Shown here: piece by piece, positions 14,371-26,468 of the stretch
Numbering within the stretch: position 1 is the first letter of the stretch
Layout: the number at the start of each line of letters is the position of its first letter
DNA from: Oxyruncus cristatus
Taxonomy: Eukaryota; Chordata; Aves; Passeriformes; Cotingidae
Assembly (NCBI GenBank): GCA_013399855.1
Contig: VXAY01002115.1
Span: 2,143,630-2,207,629, forward strand
Length of the DNA: 64,000 bases
Direction of reading: 5' to 3'
Position numbers and translations under genes: made by a program
Notes under the pieces: generated by a model
What the model was told of the DNA's origin: nothing
Database searches by the model: none
Seen by the model: only the letters and a program-made list of their open reading frames with translations

Positions 14371-15006
14371 GATCCAGGATGGTGTTTTCATCAGTCAATC
14401 GCTTTAGCCCTTTGGTTTCTCTGCCTCTCCTCTTCAGGGAAGACCTTTCAGTGCTGTTCCTGGCAGAGGAAAGCAATGAGAGAGCTGGCATGAATCCACG
14501 TGTCCATCACAAACATTGTTCCTCACGGCCCTGAGCCAGACAAGTGGGTGCATGCAAAGCCATTTGCACCCCAAATACACTCCTCCTGCCCCAGGAAAAG
14601 CACCAATAATTAGCTTTATCCCAGGAATAATGCGTCTCCAATTAACAAGGACTTCTGTCTACTGGGCAGCAATCTAACACAGATGTGTTGTAATGTTTCA
14701 ACAAGATTCCATGTAATGTTTTAGGGTCAGCAGCATAATCCTAACATTTGTCTAAACTCAGTGGCAAAACTTTTAATAGTCTCTTTAATTTCTAATTTGT
14801 CTGTTGCTGTTACTCCTCAGACAAAATGTGGTGTGTGCTGTTGGGTGAGAAGTGGAGGAGAGTTTCTAAAGAAGGGACTGTGTTGCTTCAACTAATTAAC
14901 AGAATTCAGCAAAAATTTAGGACTTTTTAGTCTGTGGCTGACACGGAAGACAAGAGGTGTTTGACCTCATGGGAACCAACAGATCTCCTCTGGTGGCTCC
15001 ACAGAA
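14371..15006 (+). repeat. Ancient duplicated block, copy 2
   Basis: Partner of the block at 7,999-8,753, about 6.3 kb downstream in direct orientation. Shared anchors are gatccaggatggt (14,371), the aataattagct stretch (about 14,608), gaattca (about 14,902) and gtgtttgacctc (about 14,958), then an aaccaac and tggtggctc tail. The copies have diverged by substitutions and many indels, so the event is old. No coding potential is visible in either copy. Confidence 0.55.
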
Positions 15007-16640
15007 AAGCAAAATGCTTGTCCATAAGCATTATTGTTCATTTATGTTCTCTTTGATGAATCCTGAACAGAAAAGCTTATCAAAGCGAGGTGGTTTTGAT
15101 ACCAGCATGTAATGTATTAGAGCAGCCAATGCTGGGATTGAGGTGGACAGGCTGTATAATTTGGGTAAAAGCAGCAAGCCAGAAGGTGCCTTTATTTGTG
15201 GCATTACCCCCTGCACAGACAGCCCGACTCTTGCTACAGCTCGTAGGAGTGGCAGTACCCACAAGCCTTAAAAACCTGCTGTCACCAGAACAGATGGCTA
15301 CAAAGCCAAAGTGGGTGAGTTCAGAGGGAAATAAAGTTGTTACAGACATTTCAAATGGTTTCCACTGAGCTCACATCACCGCAGCATCCCTTGGGCTGCT
15401 GTGGCTCCGTGAAACTGCCTCACAACAAAGGCATTTTCCCGGCTGCAAATCTGCCCCGGACGTGGCCAGGCTCTGCCACCCATCCCTTGGGGGTGGAGAC
15501 AGCCGTGGCCCTTGGTCCTTTCTCCCTGCTCACCAAAAGATGCCAGCAAAGAGCTTCGGTTCCTCGGGCTCAGCTGCCAGCACTGCACACCGATAACATT
15601 CTTCTTGAACGACCTGATTTTGGCATATTCCCCAGTGGGACCGGAGCGCAAGAGTGAAGTCTTATTCTGCTGATCTGGATAATGTCGTCAGATGGAGACA
15701 AACGATTTTTAAGCAGGCGTTTCTGCTAATTTCAGTGGTGAATTTTTCCAATTAAAAAAAAAAAAAAAAGGAAAGAAAAGAATAAACCCCATGTGGGCCT
15801 GTGCAGGAGTGTGGTCTATAATATTTAAATTGCCATATCCCAAAGGCTGAGTACAATGGAGAAATCAACAATTCAGGAAATAGGGAGTGTTGATTTGAGT
15901 TGGCCTTGAAGAAATATATTCTGTAAAATCTTTTAAGGCAAGGGAAAGAGGCAAGATACTTCTAAGGAGTTTTCTAAATTCTAAAACCTGTGGGATTAAC
16001 TGAATTTACAGTAGGAATGGGGTGACTGGATGAAAAGGGAGGAGATGGGAGTGCTTAGATGACGGTGAAGGAATCTGGGCTGTGTGTTTGGGAGAGAAGT
16101 AGGGTGATTATTGAGGAAGAATAACAAAATTTTAAGGGCATTTGGCCATTAAAGCTTCAGGGAAATCTGCTGAGGAACATTATGGATGTGCCAGCCCTGA
16201 TGAACCTCACACAGTCGGGGCACTGTGGGGCTGCACACGCAATTTGCTGCAGGCACACGCCTGAGGGATTCAATAATTCAGCATAAAATTAACAAGACTT
16301 TCATGTGTTGAGCAGAAACCTGTGTGTTCAACCTGTCCTTCCCTCCTGCCCCAGGAAACCCTCTGTCTGGATGGCAGCTGGGTAGTTTTCTGATCACTAA
16401 TAAATTCTTCAAAAGGATTTGAAAGCAAGCTCACTAGAGCCCAGGGATCAGGTTGGTTCAGTAGGGCTGGAGACAGAGTAAAATTACAGTGACACCTAGT
16501 GATCACTAATATTTCACAAAGGTGCTGCCAGTGGAAAAACTAAACATGTATGTACTATTAGTCAGCATTTTAAACACATAACACAAAATCCCAGATCATT
16601 AATGGAGGTGAGGAAAGAGGTGGGAAACAAATGGGAGTAG
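15007..16640. other. Intergenic DNA, no gene seen
   Basis: Non-coding DNA with a poly-A run near 15,754. Overlapping open frames on both strands at 15,337-15,657 are G+C-richer but match no family I know and carry no convincing splice context. Confidence 0.55.
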
Positions 16641-16739
16641 ATTATGTGAATTGAAATGCTCCAGGGCTGACAGAGAGCAAAGTGCTGGTGCTGTGGAAGG
16701 GCTGGGGGTGGATTTCCACAGGGATCTTTCCTAGGTCTG

Positions 16740-16870
16740 CATTTCTCACTGTTTCAGCAGAGTTTGCTGATGGTACTAAATTGCAGCACATTCATATAAA
16801 AGAAACTCGACGTTTTGGAGACTGGGAATAGAACTAATAAAATGATGTGCAGTGTTGAAAGTATGTGCTA
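16740..16870 (+). mobile_element. Very old LINE remnant (CR1-like reverse transcriptase)
   Basis: The sequence gtttgctgatggtactaa (about 16,757) resembles the CR1/L3-class segment that encodes the FADDTKL reverse-transcriptase motif, and the following bases loosely fit the downstream coding region. Stops interrupt the frame, so the element is dead. The boundaries are approximate and the subfamily cannot be named. Confidence 0.4.
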
Positions 16871-17819
16871 GTCCCCAGAGAGGGAAGAGCAAAATTAACC
16901 CTGTTCCAAGGCTGGAATATGTGGTGTGGCAACAGCTCTGCCCCAGCACTGGATAGACACTAAGCAAAAAGCAAATAAAGAGGGAATGCCGGCTGGGCAT
17001 CAGAGCTTTGATTCAGGTTTTCATCTTGAACCAAAGTGAGATTTGGGTTTGTACTTGGCAGCATTAGGAACTAATTGGTTTTGTGATGTTGATTGACTGT
17101 TTTCTACTCCAGGTCAGTGATCAACTGATAACAATTAAAAAAAAAAAAGGATTTTTCTTCTAGTTCTGAGTATCAGCCTGGCCACAGTCATGCCCACTTG
17201 GTCAGGCTGGGCTTCAATTCTGCTGTCCAGACCAAGTACCTTTAGGTATGAACAAATGGTACATTAATGAGCAAAGGATTAAGAGAAACTCTTTCTCTGA
17301 GGAGGAGGGGGCAGGACATTGCCAATTTACATCTTCATTGTGCAGGGCGAAGAAGACTGAATCAGAAGTGTTAGCTGGAGTAACAACAGAGAGAGAGAAC
17401 TGATGCAGTTGGTGAATTGATTTTGCAGATTTCAACCGGGTATCTTTGTGGCCACATAAATATGCAGGCAAATTTTCCTATGATGAAACATTCAGGAGCT
17501 GCTTTGACAAAAGTTGAGAAGGAAGCTCTCAGCCAATTTCCAAGCCCTTCCCTCGAGTCCTCAGCAGCCAGGCAGGTTTAGTCTCTCAATTATTAGCTGA
17601 GAGCAGAAAATACATTTCCACCGTCTGATTTCAGATGCCGCTGGAGAATTTCCCTCGGATAGATGCGTAAGGGGAGAGACAGATCCAGGCACATCAGATG
17701 CTATGGCTGCCTCTGACTGTTGTGAGCAATAACCACAGAATGGGAGTTTATTAAAAATAGTAGCCCCAATTAACTACTGGGTTTCTATGGTTAGGTACGT
17801 GATTTTCTACAAGGAAGAA

Positions 17820-17970
17820 ATGTGAAGTGGGACTTCAGGTGCAGCATTTCAGTAAAGACTTTGATACAACGCCGTCTGGAAAATTATTAGCTATGCTGGC
17901 ATAGACAGGAATTAGAAGAATAATTGCAAATTGAGTATGGACCTGGCAAAGGCAGATGAGGGGACCCATG
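17820..17970 (+). mobile_element. Very old LINE remnant (FSKxFDT segment)
   Basis: The bases catttcagtaaagactttga translate to the HFSKDFD start of the FSKAFDT motif found in the reverse transcriptase of CR1-like LINEs, followed by an LLAML-like stretch and stops. In an intact element this motif lies upstream of FADDTKL, yet here it lies 1.1 kb downstream of the FADDTKL-like remnant, so these are two separate insertions or a rearranged one. Confidence 0.45.
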
Positions 17971-19778
17971 GTTGCTTTGGTGAGCTTGTTTAGTGCTTTC
18001 ATGGGTGATGAAGGGGACAGGGTTTACTTGCTGAAGGATTTACAGACCTGCTCACCCCATCTTCCCTACAGGGCTGGGGAGCACTTGGTGCCCCTCATGA
18101 AAGCTGGAAAATGAGGAAAAAGGACACGGCAACCGCTTCGCCGAATCCTGCTACATCTGGGAAATTTCCCAAAGGGTTTGCACAGCTCTGATATTTTATC
18201 AGAGAGCTTTCCTGAGTTGAAGGCACTCCAGGCACTCCATCACCATCCCAGACTCCAGCCCCAGTGACAACACTGTGTTTGTCAGCATCACGTTTGAGTC
18301 CAATTGCCCTGGCCCAGGGTGATGGGATCTGTGCTGGGAGGAGCTGTGCTGGAACACGAGGTGCAGTGCCCGGCGCTGGCCGGGCTCCCAGCACAAGTGC
18401 TGAGAAAGCAATTAAAACATCACTGTGAATTGACAAATCTACTGTTGGGTTTGGTCTCAGAGGGGCTTCACGGTGTGTGGCTGAACGGTGTGTGGTTTTT
18501 CTCCATGACAGATCTATTTATTTTAAATAGAGGAACAGAAGAGTTGTGTTTCAAGATGCTTAAAAAATGGGTGGTTACTTTTCAGGGACTATTTGACCAG
18601 AATGTCATACTACAGCTTCTATTAAATAAAGACTTGGAAGGTGGATGACAATATTCCAGTATGACAGCATCCTCAGCATCTGCCTGTGAGGAAACACTGA
18701 CCTGGGTGTAGCACCAATTTGCAATGGTTTGATGAGGAAACGAAAGCACCATCACCATTGCATGGAAATTACTTGCCTTTTACCCTATGGGATGCAAATG
18801 CCCAGGGTTGATGTCAATTTAATCAGGTTCATCATTTCACAGCAAAGGCCATTCACTAGTTCATATGATCCAGGACCAAATTGCTCCTTGCTAGAAAAAA
18901 AGGTAATAATATTGTGGGTAATCTGTGAGTCAGCACAGCAGGTGTGGAGCTGTTTTGGGGGGAAAGGGCTGCTTTTTGGCATAGCTTGATTCATGGAAGA
19001 TGATTAGATTCAGGAACTTGAAATTATTTTTTTTTGTAAGGTTTATAAGGTTCACTCAGCTCCCAGCCAAGCGATGCAGAAGTGGATGTGATTTGAGATC
19101 CCACCAGCTATGACAATTTACCTTGAATTTCTTTCCCCTGCACTGATCTAATCTAAGATCTGCTTCCCAGCTTTCAGTCCTTCCCAAACCCCTCCCTGGA
19201 GGGCTGCATTCCTCCTTCCATCCCTCCTTGGCCACTGCAGAGTGTGGGCTGCCAGCCAGGTGATTCACAGGTGGTTCCTCCCAGCTCCATTTGCTCCCTT
19301 CCTGCTCCAGGTGTGAATAGTAATAGTCCATCTCTCTTCTTTTCCAGACACTATATGTGGTGCACATTGATTTGTGCTGTACATACCAGGTGAGGACATA
19401 CCAGGGAGGCAGAAAAAAACATGTGGAAAGTGCATTTACATGTGCAGTAGTCCCTGCAGTGCCACTTGGAAGTCACACCTGTGTCACCCATGAGCACATT
19501 GCAGGGAGGAAAGCCAAAAAAATCCCAATAAAGGTAAGTCTGGGGGAGCATTTTGAATCCAGAGCATCTCTTCTTTCTTTCCCCCAACTGCACTCCAAAT
19601 TCAGCAGAGTGGCAGCAATACATTGTCATATATTATTTCTGTAGTGCGTGTTAGTACATTGTAATGAAAATGTGTTTTCCGAAGGCACAGTTGCTTTTTT
19701 TCCCCCCCTTTGCTGTCACTGTAATGTTCTGTTTCCTACTCTTCACTGAGATAAAAGGTTTCCCTCCCACCCACCTCC

Positions 19779-19799
19779 AAAAAAAAAAAAAAAAAAAAA
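19779..19799. repeat. Poly-A run of 21
   Basis: Twenty-one consecutive A. The upstream DNA shows no LINE 3' end or processed gene copy, so it is not evidently a retroposon tail. Confidence 0.85.
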
Positions 19800-22700
19800 T
19801 CTGAGTAATGGGAATGACAGAACTTGTGCAATTATTCCTGCTTTGCATGCTTCCAGGCTGATTGCCTGAATTATGACTGATCCAAATTCCCACTGAAGTC
19901 CATGAGAGTCTTTGCACTGAAACAGCAGTTGGGTGTTAGAGGAGCTCTTTGGAGGAGCAGGCTTAAAGCCAGGAGAGTGGAAGCAGCATTGCTCCGTGGC
20001 TGTGGTGGAATGAGGACAATTTAACCCTGCTGAGGATGGGGCTTGGTAGTTCACTGCTCAAAAATGGTGACTGTTGCTGTATTTAGGCCCATGTACAAAG
20101 ATTTTTTTTTTTTTTTTTCAGTGTATAAATAAAAATATATAAATATAGTATATGTATATAGATCACCAAAGGAATTTCAGAGGCTGAGGGGGCTCATCAC
20201 CTCCTTGTATTCATACACATATAACTCTCCTTTGATCGTTGCACCTTTTCTTTATTAGGGAATATTTTCCCCTTAAAATATCTTGCAACAATATTTTTTT
20301 GGTGCAACAACATGGTGCTCAGGCTGGAATACCTGGCCATTTCTGGGCCTGACAGGGGCAGAGACTGTTGTCTTGCAAACCCTGTTTGTTTGGCAGCTTG
20401 TCCCTAAATGGGTGGAATTATGTGTGCATAGGTCACAGGCTGTTTTATGTATTTGATTAGCAACTGTACAGGATTTTTGCAGATGATCAGCTAATTAAAT
20501 GTAACAGGATGACTTATGTTGACTTTTGGACTAGACCAAGATAATATCTGTATTTCAAAGGAGGCCTTTTTTCCCCTGCACAGGAGAATGCATTGCCCTG
20601 CAATTGGGTTGCACGACGTACCTGGGTAGCTCCTGGGTAATGGTAATCATGATGAGTGATGGACAATAAAGGTGAAAATGTGGTGAAATTAAAGAGTTTT
20701 AAACAGTATTTCCCCACAGACCGTCTGCTCTGTTTGCAGGCTCTGCCATGGGTGCCCATTTTGCCCGGCTGCAGCTCTGTAACAGCACTTCAGCCTCAAA
20801 TTTTTCCAAACTTCCAAATTTTTCTCTTTGGAAAATATCCACAGTAGGCTTTTGGCAGTGTGATGGACAGTTCTCACTGGGATGTGTGAAATGAAACAGT
20901 CTCAGGGTCCAGCCAGCAATGCTGATGCCCCATTACATATTACACTGTCATACTTTTGTTAGGCAGTGACAATGTAACATGATGGTCATTATGAACTGGT
21001 TAATTGTGGGTGCATTTACACCGTCTTGCTCTCCTTATCTTCTTCATCCTCCTCATCAGTGCTCTCCAACACTTTGTCTCCAAACGCCAGTAAAGCCATT
21101 GCTGTCATGGCTTGGAGCCTCCCCAGCTGCTCGCCAGCTCTCACAGACCCAGCTACCAGCACGGTCAGAGAAACCAGCTCAACTTTCCTTTCCAGCCTTC
21201 AGAACTTTCTCCTCAGCATTTTCATGGCTTGACAACACTTCTGGCATCTCCAGGAGAAGAGGCCCACGAGACGGAAATGGGAAGGACACACCGAGGGGGC
21301 GATTATTTCTTGTGAAATGGAAGCAACTTCTCCTTCTTCCTAACAGGCAGATGCTTTTCACCAAAGCACTTACTTGAAATGTTCTATTTTTCCTTCAAAA
21401 CTTAGAGGAAATAAAGCCATTCATGCAGAAAAGCAGATTGTTCCCCTTGTAATGGAATTTAACTGAATTACGACCATTTACATGTAAGAGATTTATGCTG
21501 AAACCCTCAGGGATGGAAGGACCTGCAGACCAACACGGTCCCCTTGCTCTGCATTAACAGCCTCAGACTTGGCTTGTGTGAAAAACCTCGTATTGGCAGG
21601 GCAAAATAAGCAGAGGAGATAACTTTTGACACCCACCAACCCTCAGAAAGGTGCCTCAGATAGCGGAAAAAGTAAAATTGAGATTTTGCCTCTTCTTCAC
21701 CGAGAAAAAGCCAAGAAATGTCCAGCACAGCTGCTCCCTTCCATAGTCCCACGGGAAAAAGTTGCTGCTGTAGTTGCTGGCTCATCCTTTGGCCAGTGGG
21801 ATGGACACCACCCAGCTGCACGTGGTGGATGTTGCAGACACAAACCCAGAAAAGATGTGTAGCCACAGCTATTTGATATCGAGAATTAAATAAGGAAGGC
21901 AACGAATGCCAACCATGAGGGAGTTTTGCCATTATGAATATGTTTATAAGCATGAATATTATTTACCAGTCCTGGACTAGGGCAGCCTGCTTCTATTAAA
22001 TTCCCTTTGGAAATGAAAGACAAGAGCCAGCCACTTGGCTCAGGGTGTGCAGAGTTTCCCTTTCCAGGAGCTCAGTAGGATCTGATGTAGTGTTTGAATT
22101 TAAGATTTCATACTAATTCCATTTAAAACACCTCAATTGCTTTATTACTTTAGAAGTCTCTCCTTTTATCTTCCCATCAAAACCAGATAGTTAGGTAGCA
22201 TACCAAATAGTTTGTATTCCAGTTATAATATGATATAATCTAATATACCTTGCTGTGTTATACAGTGTGCCAGAGAGGTGATCATAGAAGGGAGTAGACC
22301 CTTGACTTTTATCCCAAACAGGGCACCTAATGCTTTTATTTCCCCAGGCAAATATTGCAGCATATAATACTCCATTAAAGCAGGGAGGGAGGGATATTTG
22401 ATGAGGCCTCTCAGGAGAGTTAGGATCAGAGGAGGATTTCAGCAATAAATTAAATGCTGTCAGCAGTTTAAATTTATAAATAAATAAAATTGAGTGCAAT
22501 TACATTGAGGATCTTCTAGAAAAAAGCTCAGCCAGCTTCAGCTCCTGCCAAGGGAAATGGCATTTCAGCATCCAGGTGGACAGCAACGTCCTTTCCAAGG
22601 ACATTCCCATTTGCACATTGCCTCTGTGGTCATGTTCTCCACAACCCAGCTGGCCTAAGCTGGGCTTTGCCCTTCGTGGCTCTTGGGGGCAGGTGCAGGC

Positions 22701-24156
22701 AGGTCGTGGCCATTACCCACAGCTGTGATTGCTGTTTATTGCCCCATCACTCCTGGAATTAGCCCTGGTGATCCGGCACGCTGCTGAAAGGCAAACAGAC
22801 TCCAGCAAGGCTTTGGGATCAAGACCAGCCTTTCCTTACCTTCAGCACTCACTGACTGAGCTGTGCCCTGTGACGGCCTTGGGCACGCCTGGGGACGGTG
22901 AGAGCTCGTGGTTTTAACGGCCTGGGGACCAAAATGTGCAGGATGGGAAGAAAAAGCAGAGTGATATGTGGGAACAATGGCATAGGGGAGTGAGCTGGGA
23001 TGAGAATTTGAAAGACATGGAAGGAAACGCTCAATATCAGCTACATTTTAGGGAGAGGAGTTGAGAAAAGCGGAGTATCCAAGGACTGGGGGAAATGGGT
23101 TCTGCTCCTACTTGCTTAGAAAACACTTGTGACTTATGGGACCCCAAAATTAGCTGGAACAGATCCCCAGCCACTGTACACATTTGCCTGAGGGAGCACA
23201 GCACGTGTCCACTTTTGGCACCATCTGTGGTCCTGAATGACTCTGGGAAGAAGCACAGCCAGATCTGCTCACACACCACACAGTGACGGGTCTAAGGCCT
23301 TCTTTCAGTACGGTTCCCAGCAACACTGGGGTCTGGCCACTCAGCTTTTGGCTTCTCTCTGCCAAAACGAGGGGGTCCTAGATTGTGGGATGAGAAGGGA
23401 TCACTCAACGTACAGCATCTGCCCAAAGGAGCCTGACAAGGGCAGGTTATCCACTCCTTTCAGTGCCTCTCAGCCTGGGCTTCGGTTCTGGCTTGTGGAG
23501 TCAAACACTGGCCACTGATGGGATGATAAAGAGCCAAATTTTGATATGGGAGTGGAGCTGTGTAATAGATTACCACAGATATCTCTGTTTCATCTGATTT
23601 ATTAAGTCTGCTTCATCTGATTTATTATCTCTGTTAATTATCCCAATAAACCAATGTTTGAATGAAACTAAATGTGAAGAACTAACAGGAAAAAATCCAG
23701 CTGTATACATCAGAGAATGAATAAGACTTCTCTTGGTAAAATGCAAGCAAAATTGGTAGATACAAAAGCAGCGTGTAACATGGTGAAAAGATGGATCTCC
23801 CTGTGTGTTAGCACTTCATAGCCATCATTTTGCCAAGAACACCTTCACCACTGTGGCATCCACAGGTGGGTGATACCTGTGGACAAAGACAAAAGAAGAG
23901 ACACTGCTGTCCCAGTGCTTCCTTATATTCTGCAAAATTTACAGTAATTAAAAAATACATGTAAATCACAGAGAGCAAACGAAGCAGGGGCAGTGCTGAA
24001 GTTCTCGTGCTGCTGACTGAGGCAAGGGGGTTGCAGGTGCACGTTACTGTGCCGAAACCTTGCTGATTTTCAGAAACGGTGCAAAATCCTTCTCAGATTG
24101 AAGCGTGAAAGATTTATTCCCCACGTTTCCAAACAAACAGTAACCCAATACCTGGC

Positions 24157-24172
24157 GGGGCGGGGGGGGGGG
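24157..24172 (+). repeat. G-run (4G, C, 11G)
   Basis: A G tract interrupted by a single C in otherwise mixed DNA about 2.3 kb upstream of the first NAT coding exon. Its length is uncertain, as for all such homopolymers. Confidence 0.85.
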
Positions 24173-26468
24173 AAATGTAGCACCTGAGTGCACCCAGCAA
24201 GCTACTGGAACAAAAACATACCCTTCTGGTGACAGCCTGAGCTGGCCCCTGCAGACAGCAGGAAACAAGTGAAAATGTGAAGCAGCCTCTGCTCTAACAG
24301 CCAGGTTTGCATGTGTGTCGAGCCACTGCTGTTGGCTTTGCTGGCTCACTCCAGCTCTCACGCTCCACCCTTTGAGGTTGGTTTCTTTCTTTTTTTTTTT
24401 TTTTTCCCCCAGCTTTTGCAATCTGACAGAGGCGGGTGAAAGCAAGTTCAGGGAAAAGACATTCCCCTGAAGAGCAGCTGGAGAGCAGTCCTAGCCCTGC
24501 CTGTGCTAGGCAGAGGACAGCCAGCCACGCCACTTGCTTTAGCCTAAAACCACCCCCTCCCAAATCCCGGAGGTATCCCGGTGCTTGAACTGATTTTCCA
24601 GGTAAGCCTTTATTTTAACCCCCGGATCGTGGTAGCTGAGCACTGTCTAACCAGGAAGTTAAATCTGGCTGGAGACAAAACACAGCAGAAATGGTAAGGG
24701 CAGAGCAGGGAGAGCTCAGCTGCTCGGTGTTGTGGATACACTGGTTTATTTACTCAGTTTTCTGCCTGAAGCAACTCAGGCATTTGTGCCATCTGCCTTA
24801 TTTCAGTTAAAACAGCCTTATAAACACCCACAAGAGACAGACAGACAGACAAAGCCCACACCAACATTTTCCCTGTAAGAAAAAGTTGCTACACGTGTTC
24901 TGCCTGCTGTGGGAAAGGGAAAGGGAGAAAGAAGGGGAAAAACAGCTCATTGCTGGTGATGCTGGTTTAAAATTCACACAGCAACAACTAAGCTTATGCC
25001 AAGTTTTCAGAAATGAATAGAGTTGTAGTTCTGGGGCTTTGGGGAAAATCTTGGGAACAGGCAAAAGCTGAACAAAGACAATCCCCTAAATTTGATGCTC
25101 TTGACCCCACAGTGGATCACTCAGGCCTGCTTGTAGGATGTTGAAACATGGGAGTGGCCATGATGCAACAGTTAAGAGTTCTGTAGGGCTTTTATCTTAA
25201 AGGTTAGGACACGTGGGGAGCCAAACCAAGGCACCCTCTGCTTCTGCCAGGATATTATGCCAAATGGGAATTTTTCATTTTCATTGCTTTGTTTATGTAC
25301 TGAAAGTATCTTTCCAAAATTCCCACACAATTTTGGCTGTGCCATTTTTCATCAGATTGAGAAAATAGTCCTGTTGGAGCTTATCTTATGATTTTACTTT
25401 GAGAGTTGTATACAGGAACTTGAGAACATTTTGGGACCTCTTGGGTCAACAATCTGAATGACACTGCTCCATACTTACAGATGCCTGAATTTTAGCAGTG
25501 CCTGGGGAGGAATAACAAAAATACTTTGCTCCATCAAAATCCCATTCCTTCCACCAAGGGAGGGCTTGAGCTGCTTTCTACCCCCACGTTTGTGAAACAG
25601 CCTCACACTGAGCCCTCTGTGCCATCCCAGGGTGGGGCAATGACTGCTCTCTTACCCTTGGACAGACACCCACTCCTGGGGTGACCATGAGTAGAAGGAG
25701 CAAATGCATCCCAAAAAATGATGCCAGAAAATCTGAGACCCCCTGAGACTTGTAGTTTTGGCCCAAACCTTGGATTCCTCCCCCTGCTGGCATGGGGCTG
25801 TGATTGGCAGGGCTGGGGAGCTAAGCTGTGCTGGGGGGAGGCAGCTCACAGCAGATGCAGCAAAAAAGCTCCCACAGCCTTTTCTGCCCTAAAGGAACCT
25901 TTTGCACTCCAGGTCACATCTGCTACTGCTGGCACAGAGAGCAGGAGCAGGTGAGACCAGCTCGTGCCAGGCTGCCTAAATAATGAAGAAATACCACAGC
26001 AGGACAGATTTGTTTCATATTTGGTTGCAGAGGAGGCTCTGGATTGCTCTGCAAGAGTGGGAGGGTATGTTTTCTGCCTCTGCCTTCCATGAGTCCAACC
26101 CTGAGCAAAGCAGTTCAGATCTGGAGAGTCTCAGTTCCTATCATTTCTAGCAGGGAAACATCCCTGCTACTGCTTTTGTTCCTTCCTACGGAGATTTGTA
26201 GCTTTGCTGGGCAGGAACTCTGCTGAAATGTGCTTAGCACAGCTGGAGCCTCTCATCACAGCTGTAAAAGAAGCAAATAAAAATAACATTTGTGCTCATC
26301 AGCAGCGTCCCATTGGCTTCTCTCAGCGCTAATACTCAGCTGCCTTTGAGACAGACATTAGTCAAATCCCGCTCCTCTTCCGAGCGCCCCATTAAAAGGG
26401 ATGGGAAGAGCCTTCCATCACTTCTGACACAACCTATTATTTTTTCCCACCCTTCTCTCAGAGGCAGA

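Larger units (their letters stand above)
18000..26461. other. Left flank of the NAT cluster, no supported gene
   Basis: No known coding exon was found. A fully open 62-codon segment with canonical splice borders lies at 19,348-19,533 (see findings), homopolymer tracts lie at 19,779, 20,103 and 24,390, and a G-rich run lies at 24,157. The last 2 kb must contain the 5' intron of the first NAT gene. A donor-like CAG|GTAAGC at 24,601/24,602 could end its untranslated exon, but nothing confirms this. Confidence 0.5.

Noticed and set aside
19779..19799. Poly-A run as the tail of a processed pseudogene
   Set aside because: The upstream sequence shows no gene-like or LINE-like body and no flanking target repeats were seen.
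21507..21953. 148-codon open frame on the - strand
   Set aside because: No family resemblance and no supporting signals.
1..26460. Possible HSD17B2 exons, expected next to MPHOSPH6 from the human gene order
   Set aside because: No segment matched the short-chain dehydrogenase motifs (TGxxxGxG, YxxxK) or the conserved C-terminal part in any open stretch.
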